From assembly GCA_031549165.1 (NCBI GenBank), contig JAVBQE010000004.1, positions 1 to 25,148 on the forward strand: 25,148 bases of DNA, in the 5' to 3' direction. The position numbers were made by a program, and so were the translations under genes. Positions 9,801 to 17,387 of this stretch are shown here, in pieces. How positions within the stretch are numbered: position 1 is the stretch's first letter; the number at the start of each line of letters is the position of its first letter. The notes beneath the pieces are model-generated. The model did no database searches and was not told where the DNA came from. It saw only the letters and a program-made list of their open reading frames with translations. The stretch is from Parelusimicrobium sp031549165 (GTDB lineage Bacteria; Elusimicrobiota; Elusimicrobia; Elusimicrobiales; Elusimicrobiaceae).

Positions 9801-10503
9801 GGATTTCTATGCTGCTAACCTGTTTTGTATTAAAATCAAAACTGCCGTTGCCTGTTAAAATATTTATTTCCGGAGAATAAATGTCCCCGCCTAAAATTAA
9901 CGTGCGTGTTATAAAGTCCACACCGTCTAAGGCCGCGCCGTCTAAACCCAGATTAGCGGTGCTTTCTGTATTCCTGCCGGAAACTTGTATGGAGGAGCGC
10001 TGGCTTAGATTAAAAGAAGTTAGGTCCGCATTAGGCGCGCCTGTAATTAAAGTTAAACGGCTTGTGTTAATAAAGCCAGCGCCGCTTATGCTGATGCCGT
10101 TTGGGTTAGCGATAATAAGCTCTGCCCTCTTGCCTAAAATTTCCGTGTAGCCGTTAAGCGCGGTTCTTTTATTACTGGTTATTTCGTTTAAAATTATTTC
10201 CGCTTCTTTATTTGCGCGGATAAGGTTGCTGTTGCCCGCGATATAGCCGCCCAGCTTAGACTCCAGCCCGTCCTGCTTTGTATTATTAATGATAAGGTTG
10301 TTTGCGCCTACGTTATATTCTGTAAATTTATTGTGCGAAATGCCTTTGGCGTTTGGCGCGGCGATATTAAGGACCGGGGTTTTGTTAAGCGTGGAGTAAT
10401 CAACCCCCGTCATAGTGGTACCGTCGGGCAGGATCTGCGCAAAAACATTTTGCGGGGTTAACAAAGTTAAAATCAGTATCAAGGCTATTATTTTTTTAAT
10501 CAT
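3877..10503 (-). CDS. CdiA/FhaB-like two-partner secretion exoprotein with C-terminal zincin toxin
   Basis: This 2208-residue TpsA protein has a signal peptide (1-22, ending VFA), then a TPS/haemagglutination-activity domain (about 25-250) with the conserved NKF-x-YNV segment and the NPNGI motif at 133-137. These are the signals by which the TpsB pore recognises its cargo. A long filament of FHA-type beta-helix repeats follows (N-I-x-A-x-x-x-I-N patterns to about 1590). The pretoxin region (about 1590-1805) has the YDKEQ..RATLGEG and LNRDITNT segments known from CdiA and FhaB relatives. The last 400 residues are a helical linker plus a zincin-like domain: HEIKH at 2120-2124 and a likely third ligand E2188 in TERWAD. 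There is no VENN motif; FTESWDLTK appears to mark the junction instead. It starts 11 bases after the tpsB stop, so it is co-expressed with its transporter. Expected function: contact-dependent killing of neighbouring cells, or adhesion. Confidence 0.9.
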   Translation of the reverse strand: MIKKIIALILILTLLTPQNVFAQILPDGTTMTGVDYSTLNKTPVLNIAAPNAKGISHNKFTEYNVGANNLIINNTKQDGLESKLGGYIAGNSNLIRANKEAEIILNEITSNKRTALNGYTEILGKRAELIIANPNGISISGAGFINTSRLTLITGAPNADLTSFNLSQRSSIQVSGRNTESTANLGLDGAALDGVDFITRTLILGGDIYSPEINILTGNGSFDFNTKQVSSIEIPALAAEFAVDASAMGGMYGGRINIVGTEKGFGVRSLGNMVADLDDITITNAGDVEYKRALAQRDIKVNSSAVFKSTESLANNNIDIKAETAEYETLRAGQKINITADTVNHLNNAEAGGDINIKARELNVLNFLYPASLDNVMLAYGNINLDAAHINNESEIAAYKNVNITSSILNNNSLILANQNLNITGGDIFNNPGAVLYATDTLNIKTDGAVYNLQGNILGSGGVYVAGLTSARAALFNNIAGSVESSKGDISIFAQGINNLSIDNCDPSKETCHTYVLIDTGERASYTQGIKLVTKYRADVLSHLEALSYGTITANKKLTLNAGEILNISSRMAAGELFEAQGDIFRNESSNYLAIVRDILEEAYKKKCGGGSKYCYRTREIEGGLYGLVVYSQTGASVSAPIINITAALFGNGTTDNDPLLPWASTPVNQRLEDARASGVIDPLALGILPEGGMFKAASPDSKYLFVTDNRFLNIYDFVGSNYFEELMGFRPDKDGAKWLGDPVYEQRLIEKAVLDITGNHYLYDGVTDINDQMSRLYNNAFDAYNSGLGLEIGKALTAEQIAALTDNIVWYVEAEINGQLALVPTLYIAESNKDKFLNGSASTVKGSELNINATDIYNSGELSGNIVELYASNDITNISGTISGAEYVALNAGNDILIETKLNSYSSGPNGTTYGAVEGYNYEGTGITRSWLGPAGGVYSGGNIDMKAGGDITLKAAELMSDGDTSLAAAGNVNIGVQTLDNSQWRSASDRHYEQTEITNIGSYLETIGSLNITSGADTTVQGSALISEEDINIKGANVNIVSAVDSSHTYHRNESSNLYSSQLNEHLVDSSTHMGSSVNAYGNININADNDINIIASSLGGWGGQGEGDINLTAGENVNILAGVNSYAAMDNRETSSMFGLEAKQDKVYDKVTTLEAGSVFSDKDLNIKSGADTLIFASDIGAQGEGDIETGGNLNVLAGKETNYHYEYHMERNFDIFETMGDIIVDLAEKVAASQFLANPLTIGVGVYMIKDDLEDAWDTGRFEVAGADLGTIDAYTTESYNETVRGSTLNFGGSLNTKSGGDANIVASTIFADEAEIKATNINVLDMQAESWSRSSERHLELELSAGINVPGYSLMKSAENVYDKGEDVIKQMEQIKANDTSNLEHKEQGYIGLAVDVFDLLNSLSGLGGGWSGLKDKESGKYKSIQQDLANYLPFYGRLDVDGSSAESHSESSQSVGSVIETMGNLTFKSSEETTQKGSAALSHEGDITYEALGGANIIAGESSFKTETEGLQYHGALQINTDLTRVGAEAEYNQQSTQTYTEGLQHTNSAVYAENGKITIKTEADVTVKGANIYGEEVEILSKNLTVETVQDTNYHTERSEGFNANVTGGPGGFGAGGGYNYSKTDGNAEWTNNQTGIIAKEKMDIEVEEKTTLEGAVIASQTGDLTLKTKELDYKDVYGHDEEETVGYSVGANAGASPSGEVNPDSITGSLKLEGYDKEQVARATLGEGSIIINGAEAPNEELKDLNRDITNTLETTKDVRTNDFDEDVSVSYKWITDFKGQLENIGFVFTESWDLTKTGVDFVAAQLIELFGDSAEEVINKSNLPEEKKEAIKAAIKRNREIKARDAKRLIDRLEELEHKDRAAAREKELDTATRLQIIDTMTEDERKKLVSTLNPEIAEKISELEREKGRALFANEKDDAIRSVIAENLPKDLVEKKGKEYIAKYNAANSQMVILGPEIEELTEKVNDEKDPAKKELLKKELSDKNVEYELAILTVKTYMNIAPVDPIFAAKAIAINKTLNSDDVLGIFATPGRTSASSTFSQEIESLVGRKFNAAGLKDIAFELTTNANYPGKADTAAYYDPNTKKIYLNTSALDFNYNGFEDVNSLINHEIKHALDAKAIEDYFKNIKGKTAAEQKAMFNALDSYTKLLVGDEMIYTKDELYKKIYGDNFKMMAMTERWADIAGASRTIHNIQGTEK
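5091..5740 (-). repeat. Direct repeat B, parental copy in cdiA
   Basis: This is the partner of 2423-3072 (offset 2668, no gaps), covering residues about 1588-1805 of the full-length protein. The end nearest the toxin coincides with FTESWDLTK, where the two C-termini diverge. Confidence 0.93.
5842..5990 (-). repeat. Direct repeat A, parental copy in cdiA
   Basis: This is the partner of 1-149 (offset 5841). It encodes the GESSFKT to QHTN segment, upstream of repeat B in the same gene. Together with repeat B it defines the stretch from which headless modules were copied. Confidence 0.93.
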
Positions 10504-10513
10504 AACTTCTCTC

Positions 10514-12235
10514 TTAGAAACTCAAATTTAATGCTATGTTGAAATAAAAAATGTTCCCCTCGTCTTTCAAATAGTCCGGCCGCGCTAGAGCGCGCGCCCA
10601 GGCCAGGTTGGCGTTTATATACTTGCCGTAATAGCTGGCCTTTGCACCAGCTCCGGCCAGCGCCGCGCTTTCCCCGTACGTCTGCGGACGCACATAGCCG
10701 TAGTCTGCAAATACGCCTAAATATGTTTTTTGAAACAGGTCTGTAAGCCACGGGTTACGGCTGCTTCCTAAAATTGTGTTAAGCGGCGTTCTTAAATCAT
10801 TCCTTAAATAAAATCCGTTTTCGCCGCTGGCAGACTCATCCCTAAACCCGCGCACCGTGCCTTCCCCGCCGATGAGTAATTGCTCGGAGGAAAACAAATC
10901 GTCACGCGTATACTGCGCGTCGGCGCTGAAAACGTAATTCAACTTCCACAAATCCTTAGAATAATTGAAATAAAAGGACACGGAATCAAACTGCGCCTGC
11001 GGCACGCCGCGCTGTATGTCCGTGTCTTCCAATGCGCCAAAAACATTGAGGCCTTTGTTATAACTTAGCTTGCTGTAAATGGAACCAAAGCGGCTGTAAT
11101 ACGTGCCCGCTAAATACAGCGTGGCTATTGAAAGCGTGCGGCTGGAGGTTTCTAAATAAACATCTTCCAGGTAGTTTTTGCTATCTTTAACAGTAAGCTG
11201 CGCGCCCAGGCTTAATTTGTAGGACGCGCCTCGCAGCATCATGCGTTCAATATTAAAGCTGTTATTTAGCGCGCTGCCGCTGAAATGAAAAGTGCTTACC
11301 ATACCTTCGGCGGTAGTTAAATAGCGCGAGTATGACAGGCTGTCGCTAAACGTCCAGTAACCGAGAGGAATGATAAAGCTGGCGCTTATGCTGTCTGAAT
11401 AGCGTAAATCACGGTTATTCCAAAGCGTAGTGGACGCGTTGGCAAAAAAGTTGTCGTTAAGCGAAATTAAATTGTCCTGGCTTAAATAGAAACTGCCTTT
11501 ATACCTGCCTGTGCTTTCCTGCCCGGAATTATCATAGAGCGCAGAGATATGTGTAGTATCACTCTTTTCGTTTTTGATAACTACTACGGAGCCGCCTTCC
11601 TTTTCGCCGGGGCGCACGTCCATAGTTACATTGTTGGACTGTAACTTATTCATCTGGTCCAAACCTTGTTCTATATTTCTTAAATTTAAAATTTTATTTT
11701 TTTGAAACGGAAACGCGCCGAAAAGCTGCATCCTTGCGCGCAGGCCCGTTTGGCCGTCCATGATAATATTTTCTAAAAATCCCTCGTCGGCCACGATGTT
11801 AAGCGTCTTCTCTTTGATAAGCGTAAAGTCAAAATAAACTCTTGCGCCAATGTAGCCTTTGTCTACGTACATTTTCTGTACGGCGCTCTGCATATTCTGT
11901 AAATCCTGCTTGTTAAGGCACGGTTTTAACATGGCAGACACCGTGCGGCGCGCGTGCTTTTTGCTTATATGTTTAATGCCGGAGAGAGAGATTTTTTTAA
12001 TATCCAAACAGCCTTCCGCCTGCGCGGAAGAGACTGCTTTTTGCGAAGGCACGGCGGAGGATGCTTCCTGCGCTTTTTTGGCGGAGTCTACTTCTCTACG
12101 TCGCAGAATATCCTGGGAATCCTGCTGCTGGCGGCGCTGTATCTCTTCTAAATAACGCCCCGGATTTACAGGCGCCTGCGCGAACGCAAGAGCGGGGGTA
12201 AACAATGTTAAAATAATAAATAGTCTCTTAATCAC
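10514..12235 (-). CDS. TpsB outer-membrane transporter (FhaC/ShlB/CdiB family)
   Basis: This 573-residue protein should secrete the CdiA-like protein across the outer membrane. A signal peptide (1-19, ending AFA) is followed by a Gln/Arg-rich N-terminal helix (about 25-55) and a POTRA domain (about 76-150). The POTRA domain carries the Cys76/Cys106 pair and the ending GYIGARVYF, both typical of this family. The C-terminal 340 residues form the beta-barrel, with VRGF at 461-464 (GGEGTVRGFRD), the conserved L6 hairpin motif of the Omp85/TpsB superfamily, and the last residue is Phe. The start is GTG (12235), overlapping the autotransporter stop in GTGA, with a GAGGT Shine-Dalgarno upstream. The length is normal for the family. 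It is the only TpsB in the window, so it probably serves the TpsA encoded directly behind it. Confidence 0.93.
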   Translation of the reverse strand: MIKRLFIILTLFTPALAFAQAPVNPGRYLEEIQRRQQQDSQDILRRREVDSAKKAQEASSAVPSQKAVSSAQAEGCLDIKKISLSGIKHISKKHARRTVSAMLKPCLNKQDLQNMQSAVQKMYVDKGYIGARVYFDFTLIKEKTLNIVADEGFLENIIMDGQTGLRARMQLFGAFPFQKNKILNLRNIEQGLDQMNKLQSNNVTMDVRPGEKEGGSVVVIKNEKSDTTHISALYDNSGQESTGRYKGSFYLSQDNLISLNDNFFANASTTLWNNRDLRYSDSISASFIIPLGYWTFSDSLSYSRYLTTAEGMVSTFHFSGSALNNSFNIERMMLRGASYKLSLGAQLTVKDSKNYLEDVYLETSSRTLSIATLYLAGTYYSRFGSIYSKLSYNKGLNVFGALEDTDIQRGVPQAQFDSVSFYFNYSKDLWKLNYVFSADAQYTRDDLFSSEQLLIGGEGTVRGFRDESASGENGFYLRNDLRTPLNTILGSSRNPWLTDLFQKTYLGVFADYGYVRPQTYGESAALAGAGAKASYYGKYINANLAWARALARPDYLKDEGNIFYFNIALNLSF

Positions 12236-15200
12236 CAGTATGACCTCAGGCCTATGTTTAGATAATAATTCTGCGCGGTGCCATTAATGTCCGCCCCGCC
12301 GTCTGCATATACGGAAATACTTTCCGAAAATCTTTTTACGCCGCCTATGTTTACGCCGAGCAGCGCGCCGTAGTCTGCCGCTTTTACTTTATAGCTTTCG
12401 CCTGCCAGATTTAAAGAAACTTCCGGCGTGTTTAGGTTCTGTTTGGCGCTAAAGTCTGCATAATAAGAAAAGCTTTTGCCGCGCTTTTCCACGCCTATAC
12501 CCGCTGTGCCCTGCGTGAGGAATACGGTGGAGCCGTCCGAAGAGATATTAATGCTGTCTGCGCCGCTCTCTTCAAAAGAAGAAATTTTATTTACGCTTGC
12601 GCTGAGCCCCGCAAACGGCCTTAAAGTAAAAGAACCGATATTAAAAATTTTTACCCCGCCTTCCAAATCTATGTTTGCCCCGTAGCTTTTTAATTTACCT
12701 TTTGCGCGGCGCGCGGCAAAAGCAATGCGGCGCTCCACCGAGTCCGTCTGGTAAGCCGCGGACAATGCGCCCTTAAAATCCAGCACTTCGCCTTGTTTGA
12801 GAAGATACAGGCCAAACTGGTATTCGTCGCCATCTAAATTTTCTGCTTTTTCATTATGCTTAAGATTATGATGGGCATATCCCGCAAAGAGGCCGGCTGT
12901 TAGGGCCGCGTCTTTAAAATATTTGTCAAAGCCAAACACAAAGCCGTTGGATAAGTTATAAATGTCTGAAGAATTATTGTTTGCTTTTACGTCCGAATAA
13001 TTATTAACGCTCTCAACCCAGATATTGCGGCTAAAAGTTTCTTCTTCCGCGGGCGCTCTATTAATACGCAGGTAGGCATTATCTTTAAACTGCTTAAAAT
13101 AATTAGGAAGGTTTGCATAAATAAAACCGCCGGCCTGCACGAGCGCAGAGGGACGCTCCGCCACAGGCAAATCATCAATAGCGTTTAAAACCTGTTCCAA
13201 ATCCGCACTCGGCGCGGCGGACGCGCGGTCCAGCGCGCTGGCAACCTGCGTTTGGTTATATGTAAGGCCAGAGAGCGCGGAGTAGTTGGAAAGTATTCTG
13301 CTGATTAATAAAGAAAGCGTGCCCCCGCCGTCCTGCACAGCCGCGCTGAGCCTTCTGTTATTAGCGACGGTAATATCTATATTTTCTAAAACACCGTTGA
13401 ATGCGCCGCTGTAAGTTAAAAAGTCAAAACTGGCGGGACTTTGAAAGATGCCTTTAGCAGTAATATTTATTTTACCGCCGTCTTCCACGGTCAAGTTATT
13501 AAGGTTAAGCTTACTACTCAGCCCTTCTTCCACGCTGACGGCTAAAACGCCGCCTGTTTTAACGGTGATGTCGCCTGTCAAATCCGCAGCGCCGCTTTGC
13601 GCAAGTAGTAGTGTGCCGTAAGTTTCAAACGCGCCGCTGCCGCCTTGCTCCAGGCTTAACAATGCGCCGCTTGCCACTAGCGCGTTTGCATTAAGCGCGT
13701 TCTTAGCGACGAGAGCGCCTTCATTAATATTAAGCGTGCCCATTGAAAGAGCGCCGGGCAAAGCGTCGTCCTCATACACATACAAAGTGCCGGAGCCTGT
13801 TTTAGTTATCGTGCCTGCGCTGTCTATATCGCCGATAAACATGCCCTCAAAGTTCTGCTTAAACTCCACCTCCGCGCTGGAGAGTATGGTGATGTCGCCG
13901 ACAATAGACTCGCTGTTGCCGCGTACAAGCCCTTCTTCCACGTACACGCCGCCAAGGTAAGAGTTATAATAGGTAAGGTCCAAAACGCCTGCGCCTTTTT
14001 TAGTAAGCGCACCGCTGCCGGAAAGGATACCGTTTAAAGTTAATGTTTCACCGCCGCCGACATTAAACCCGCCCTGGCCTGCGGCCGCGCCTAAGTAAAT
14101 ATTATTTGCAATATCCATGTCCGCCAAATTTTTAAACTCCCCGCCCGTTAATGCCAAAATACCGCGGCCCAGCGAAGAGGAATTATACACCGAAAGCGTG
14201 CCTTCCGTTACCTGCGCGCCGCCTGTAAAAGTATTGTCCGCAGTTAAAATTAACTCCCCATTGCCGAGTTTACTAAAAGACGTGCCCTGCAAAATACCGT
14301 TAATGGTGTAAACAGAATTATCCTGCACTGTTATGCTGTTTTCTAAGGAGGAAAATGTAAAGTTTCTGTCCGTAGAAACAATGCTGTTTTGCAAAAGCGT
14401 TAAATTGCTTTTGGAGATAAAAATATCGCTTTGCAAAGCGCCCAGCGCGCTGTCTGCGCTAAACAAAATACCCTCTGCGTCGCGTGTAGAATTTTGTAAA
14501 TATGTGCCGCCGAGATAGGTGTTTGTTCCGTTTAAAACCAGCAGGCCGGAACCTGTTTTAACCAGGCTGCCGCCGCCGGAAACAGTATTGTTATACTCAC
14601 ACGCTGCGCCGGCACAGTTTTGCTCAAAAATTACAGAGGTCTTCTCCGCCAAAATAACTTCTGAGTTTATAGCCGAAGAACTGCCCTTTATACTTCCCTC
14701 TTCCACATTAAAAATACCGGAGAAAGAAGCGTTTGCCCCACTTAAAGTAAGAATGCCCGCGCCCTGTTTATTTACCGCTCCGCCGCCGGAAAGCGCGCCG
14801 GAGAATGTGCCGTCTGCACTTTGCAAAATGTTAAGGTCCGCCGCGGAAGCAACCTCTATATTTCCAAATAAATTTGAGCTGCTGCCCTGCAATGCGCCTT
14901 CGGAAATAATAGTGCCCCCGTCATGGTTCAAACGGCCGGAGCCCAAAAATAAAACGCCCTGCCCCGTTTTATTAAGCACGCCGGAGCCGTAAGTATCCGC
15001 CTCCAAAGTTACATTTTTACCATTTGATATTGAGAGGGTACTGGTATTTGTAAGCACTTCTATAAGGTTATCTACAGATGCGCCTTCTGTGATTAGAAGC
15101 GCCGCGTCACCTATACTTACGCTAAAGCCTGTGTCTCCTAAAGAGGCGCCGTTGGCTATTTGCAGAACGCCCTGTTTTATGTACGTGTCCGCAAAATATC

Positions 15201-16092
15201 TGCCCGTTGCGCCGCCGTCTATAACAAGCGTGCCCGCGCCGTTTTTTATCACCTGCGAGCAATTAGCGCCGTCACAACCCTGCGTGTGTATTACTGCTCC
15301 AGAACCTAAGACTAAGGTTTTGCCCGCCGCAACGTCCACCCCTTCGTTTTGCGCGCCGAAGGAGATTTCTTTATTTAACATTACGTCGTCAGTTATTTTA
15401 AGTGAGCCTTTGTTTATGGAAATATTGCCTGTAAGGTTGTTTGAGGAGCTTATTGAAAGCGCGCCGTCTTCTATATCCGTATCGGCCGAGATACTGCCAT
15501 CAATAGTTAAAATACCCGCGCCGTCTTTAATAAAATTTCCGCCGCCGGATAGCGTGCCGCTGAAGGCATTGTCCGTATTTTCTGAAAAAATAAGAAATGC
15601 CTCTTCGTTTACCACGGCATTTCCAGTGAAAGAAGCGGCATTTGTTTCCAGCGCGCCTTCAAGTATATTTATATTTCCGCCGTAGGCAGCGCTGCCGCTT
15701 AATTCCAAAAGGCCGAGGCCACTTTTCGTAAACGTACTGCCGGAAGCAAGCCCTCTAAAAGATAAAATGCTCTCCTCGCCGTCTACATTTATATTACCGC
15801 CGCCGAAATTTACTTCATTATCAAAACTAAAAACACCTTCTGTCTTAAATGTGCCGCCGTTAAAGTTGAAAATAAAATTGCCCGTTAAGCTTGCCGCAGG
15901 CGTAAGTGAAAGCATGCCGTCATTAATGCTAAGACTTGTACTAATGGCCGTATCTCCTGTAAAAACGCTTTCGCCGCCTGCGCAGACTATATTGCCAAGG
16001 CCGTCATCCGTACAAACGGCAAAAACCTTGCCCGCTGACAAGCAGGCCAGGGAAAAAACAATGAAGCAAGCACAAAGTTTTCTATATATCAT
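12232..16092 (-). CDS. Type Va autotransporter with beta-strand repeats
   Basis: This protein of about 1286 residues has a signal peptide (about 1-25, ending VFA). The passenger is built from at least nine autotransporter-associated repeats of the form K-x-G-x-G-x-L-x-L (for example VKTGSGLLVLNG, KKGAGVLDL), which fold as a beta-helix. The last 280 or so residues are the translocator barrel and end in Trp (NIGLRSYW), the usual signature for the BAM complex. No protease triad or other catalytic motif is evident in the passenger, so adhesion or surface coating is more likely than enzymatic activity. A TTG start six bases upstream is possible, but the ATG at 16092 gives a cleaner signal peptide; no clear Shine-Dalgarno is seen for either. 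It is the first gene of the operon and overlaps tpsB by 4 bases. Confidence 0.9.
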   Translation of the reverse strand: MIYRKLCACFIVFSLACLSAGKVFAVCTDDGLGNIVCAGGESVFTGDTAISTSLSINDGMLSLTPAASLTGNFIFNFNGGTFKTEGVFSFDNEVNFGGGNINVDGEESILSFRGLASGSTFTKSGLGLLELSGSAAYGGNINILEGALETNAASFTGNAVVNEEAFLIFSENTDNAFSGTLSGGGNFIKDGAGILTIDGSISADTDIEDGALSISSSNNLTGNISINKGSLKITDDVMLNKEISFGAQNEGVDVAAGKTLVLGSGAVIHTQGCDGANCSQVIKNGAGTLVIDGGATGRYFADTYIKQGVLQIANGASLGDTGFSVSIGDAALLITEGASVDNLIEVLTNTSTLSISNGKNVTLEADTYGSGVLNKTGQGVLFLGSGRLNHDGGTIISEGALQGSSSNLFGNIEVASAADLNILQSADGTFSGALSGGGAVNKQGAGILTLSGANASFSGIFNVEEGSIKGSSSAINSEVILAEKTSVIFEQNCAGAACEYNNTVSGGGSLVKTGSGLLVLNGTNTYLGGTYLQNSTRDAEGILFSADSALGALQSDIFISKSNLTLLQNSIVSTDRNFTFSSLENSITVQDNSVYTINGILQGTSFSKLGNGELILTADNTFTGGAQVTEGTLSVYNSSSLGRGILALTGGEFKNLADMDIANNIYLGAAAGQGGFNVGGGETLTLNGILSGSGALTKKGAGVLDLTYYNSYLGGVYVEEGLVRGNSESIVGDITILSSAEVEFKQNFEGMFIGDIDSAGTITKTGSGTLYVYEDDALPGALSMGTLNINEGALVAKNALNANALVASGALLSLEQGGSGAFETYGTLLLAQSGAADLTGDITVKTGGVLAVSVEEGLSSKLNLNNLTVEDGGKINITAKGIFQSPASFDFLTYSGAFNGVLENIDITVANNRRLSAAVQDGGGTLSLLISRILSNYSALSGLTYNQTQVASALDRASAAPSADLEQVLNAIDDLPVAERPSALVQAGGFIYANLPNYFKQFKDNAYLRINRAPAEEETFSRNIWVESVNNYSDVKANNNSSDIYNLSNGFVFGFDKYFKDAALTAGLFAGYAHHNLKHNEKAENLDGDEYQFGLYLLKQGEVLDFKGALSAAYQTDSVERRIAFAARRAKGKLKSYGANIDLEGGVKIFNIGSFTLRPFAGLSASVNKISSFEESGADSINISSDGSTVFLTQGTAGIGVEKRGKSFSYYADFSAKQNLNTPEVSLNLAGESYKVKAADYGALLGVNIGGVKRFSESISVYADGGADINGTAQNYYLNIGLRSYW

Positions 16093-16194
16093 CAGCAAGC
16101 ATATTTAATTTAAATTAGCAATACTATTAATATAGCATTTTAATAGCATAAATAACCATACTAAAACAAAAATATTAATGTTAGAATATGTGAT
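16093..16194. promoter_or_regulatory. AT-rich divergent promoter region, autotransporter operon / ogt
   Basis: This is a very AT-rich gap between divergent start codons. Towards the surface operon (minus), TGC-TATTAA at 16140-16148 resembles an extended -10 with a weak TTGTTT 18 bases upstream, and TGC-TATATT at 16129-16137 is a second option. Towards ogt (plus), TAGAAT at 16182-16187 is a -10-like hexamer only 7 bases before ATG. No -35 stands out, and the GCGACA palindrome found further right is absent here. The exact boxes are uncertain. Confidence 0.4.
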
Positions 16195-16704
16195 ATGAAC
16201 TACATCTATAAAATTAAATCTCCCGTCGGTACGCTTACGCTGTCCAGCGACGGGGTTAATTTAACGGGCCTGTGGCTTGAAGGGCAGAAATATTTTGCCG
16301 CCACCTTAAAAGGCGGCGCGCAGGAAAAGGCACTTCCCATTTTTCTTAAAGCTGAAAAGTGGCTGGGGAAATATTTTGACGGTAAAAACCCGCCTATAGA
16401 CTTTCCGCTGGCGCCTATGGGCAGTGAATTTAGAAAAGAAGTTTGGAATATTCTTAGCGCTATACCCTACGGCACGCTGCTGACCTATGGCGATATAGCA
16501 AAAAAAATGGGCGGCAAAAAAATGTCTGCTCAAGCCGTTGGCGGCGCTGTGGGCCATAACCCCATTTCCATAATTATTCCATGCCACCGCGTTGTCGGCA
16601 GCACTGGCAGCATGACAGGCTATGCCGGCGGCCTTGAAGTAAAAGCAATGCTTCTGAAGCTGGAGCGCGCTTTTAGTGAAAACTTGTTTGTACCTAAAAA
16701 ATAA
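16195..16704 (+). CDS. ogt: Methylated-DNA--protein-cysteine methyltransferase
   Basis: This 169-residue suicide repair enzyme removes the methyl group from O6-methylguanine (and O4-methylthymine) in DNA by transferring it to its own cysteine. The active-site motif PCHRV lies at 129-133 (acceptor Cys130), preceded by HNPISIII. The helix-turn-helix DNA-binding segment (FRKEVWNILSAIPYGTLLTYGDIA, about 79-102) fits the family closely, with the AVGGAVGHNP segment following. The length is normal for Ogt without an added Ada domain. No Shine-Dalgarno is visible before the ATG and a -10-like TAGAAT ends 7 bases before it, so the mRNA may be leaderless. The gene converges on the TPR gene at 16713 with only 8 bases between the stops. 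Confidence 0.95.
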   Translation: MNYIYKIKSPVGTLTLSSDGVNLTGLWLEGQKYFAATLKGGAQEKALPIFLKAEKWLGKYFDGKNPPIDFPLAPMGSEFRKEVWNILSAIPYGTLLTYGDIAKKMGGKKMSAQAVGGAVGHNPISIIIPCHRVVGSTGSMTGYAGGLEVKAMLLKLERAFSENLFVPKK

Positions 16705-16712
16705 CCACTGCT

Positions 16713-17387
16713 TTAAGTTAGTTCCTTCCCGTTTTTAAGCGCGGCCTCTTTGGCTTTTTTGGCAAACTCCTCTGCGCGCGCGCTATTACCCAGCGCAAGG
16801 AAAATTTCTTCTATATCCAGATACAAATCCTCATCATACCACTGGTAAGGCAGGTCTTGCAGCGCATGGTTTAATTCCTGTTCTGCTTGTTTATAATCTT
16901 GCATCTTGATGAATATTTTTGCCCGCTCCACCCAACGGTAAAAAAAATGCGGCCAGAGCGCTTTTGCTTTTTCTAAGCACGCCAGCGCTTCTTGAAGGCG
17001 GCCTTGTTTAAGAAGCAGCGCGCTTCTTTCTTCCCAGAGGGTGAAACTAAGAGGTATTTTATTAAGCAGTTCGTCATTTTTTTTAAACTTTTCTTCGTCT
17101 GTAAGTTCTTTTTTAGGCTTTGGTTTTGCCAATGGGTCATAACTTAACAACTGCGCAGGCTGCGGATTTTCCACGTTTTCGCGGATCATGCGCCGCATAA
17201 TCTCCTCTCGGCAGAAAAAGTGCAGCTCGTATAATTCATCTATATACGGGTTGTTTAGGATGAGCTGTGTCAGCGCGTCCTTTGCTTCTTCTAATTTACC
17301 CTGTGCTATTAATTCCAGCGCGGCCAGAGCATGCGGGCGGTCCGAGCTGCGAAGCACAGGGGCGAATTTCGTTTCCTTGTTCATCAT
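16713..17387 (-). CDS. TPR-repeat protein, partner of ClpX-like gene
   Basis: This 224-residue protein has no signal peptide and is presumably cytoplasmic. Residues about 15-60 form one helical pair (ALAALELIAQGKLEEAKDALTQLI). A charged linker (KPKPKKELTDEEKFKKND) follows, and three more tetratricopeptide-like repeats fill 110-215 (LLKQGRLQEALACLEKAKALWP, MQDYKQAEQELNHAL, LGNSARAEEFAKKAKEAA). TPR arrays bind peptides or partner proteins and have no enzymatic role of their own. The ATG overlaps the stop of the ClpX-like gene (ATGA), so the two are made together. An adaptor or substrate-delivery role for that AAA+ protein is a reasonable inference, not shown. Confidence 0.75.
   Translation of the reverse strand: MMNKETKFAPVLRSSDRPHALAALELIAQGKLEEAKDALTQLILNNPYIDELYELHFFCREEIMRRMIRENVENPQPAQLLSYDPLAKPKPKKELTDEEKFKKNDELLNKIPLSFTLWEERSALLLKQGRLQEALACLEKAKALWPHFFYRWVERAKIFIKMQDYKQAEQELNHALQDLPYQWYDEDLYLDIEEIFLALGNSARAEEFAKKAKEAALKNGKELT

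Noticed and set aside
16705..16712. Terminator between ogt and the TPR gene
   Set aside because: The gap is only 8 bases and I see no hairpin with a T-run on either side.
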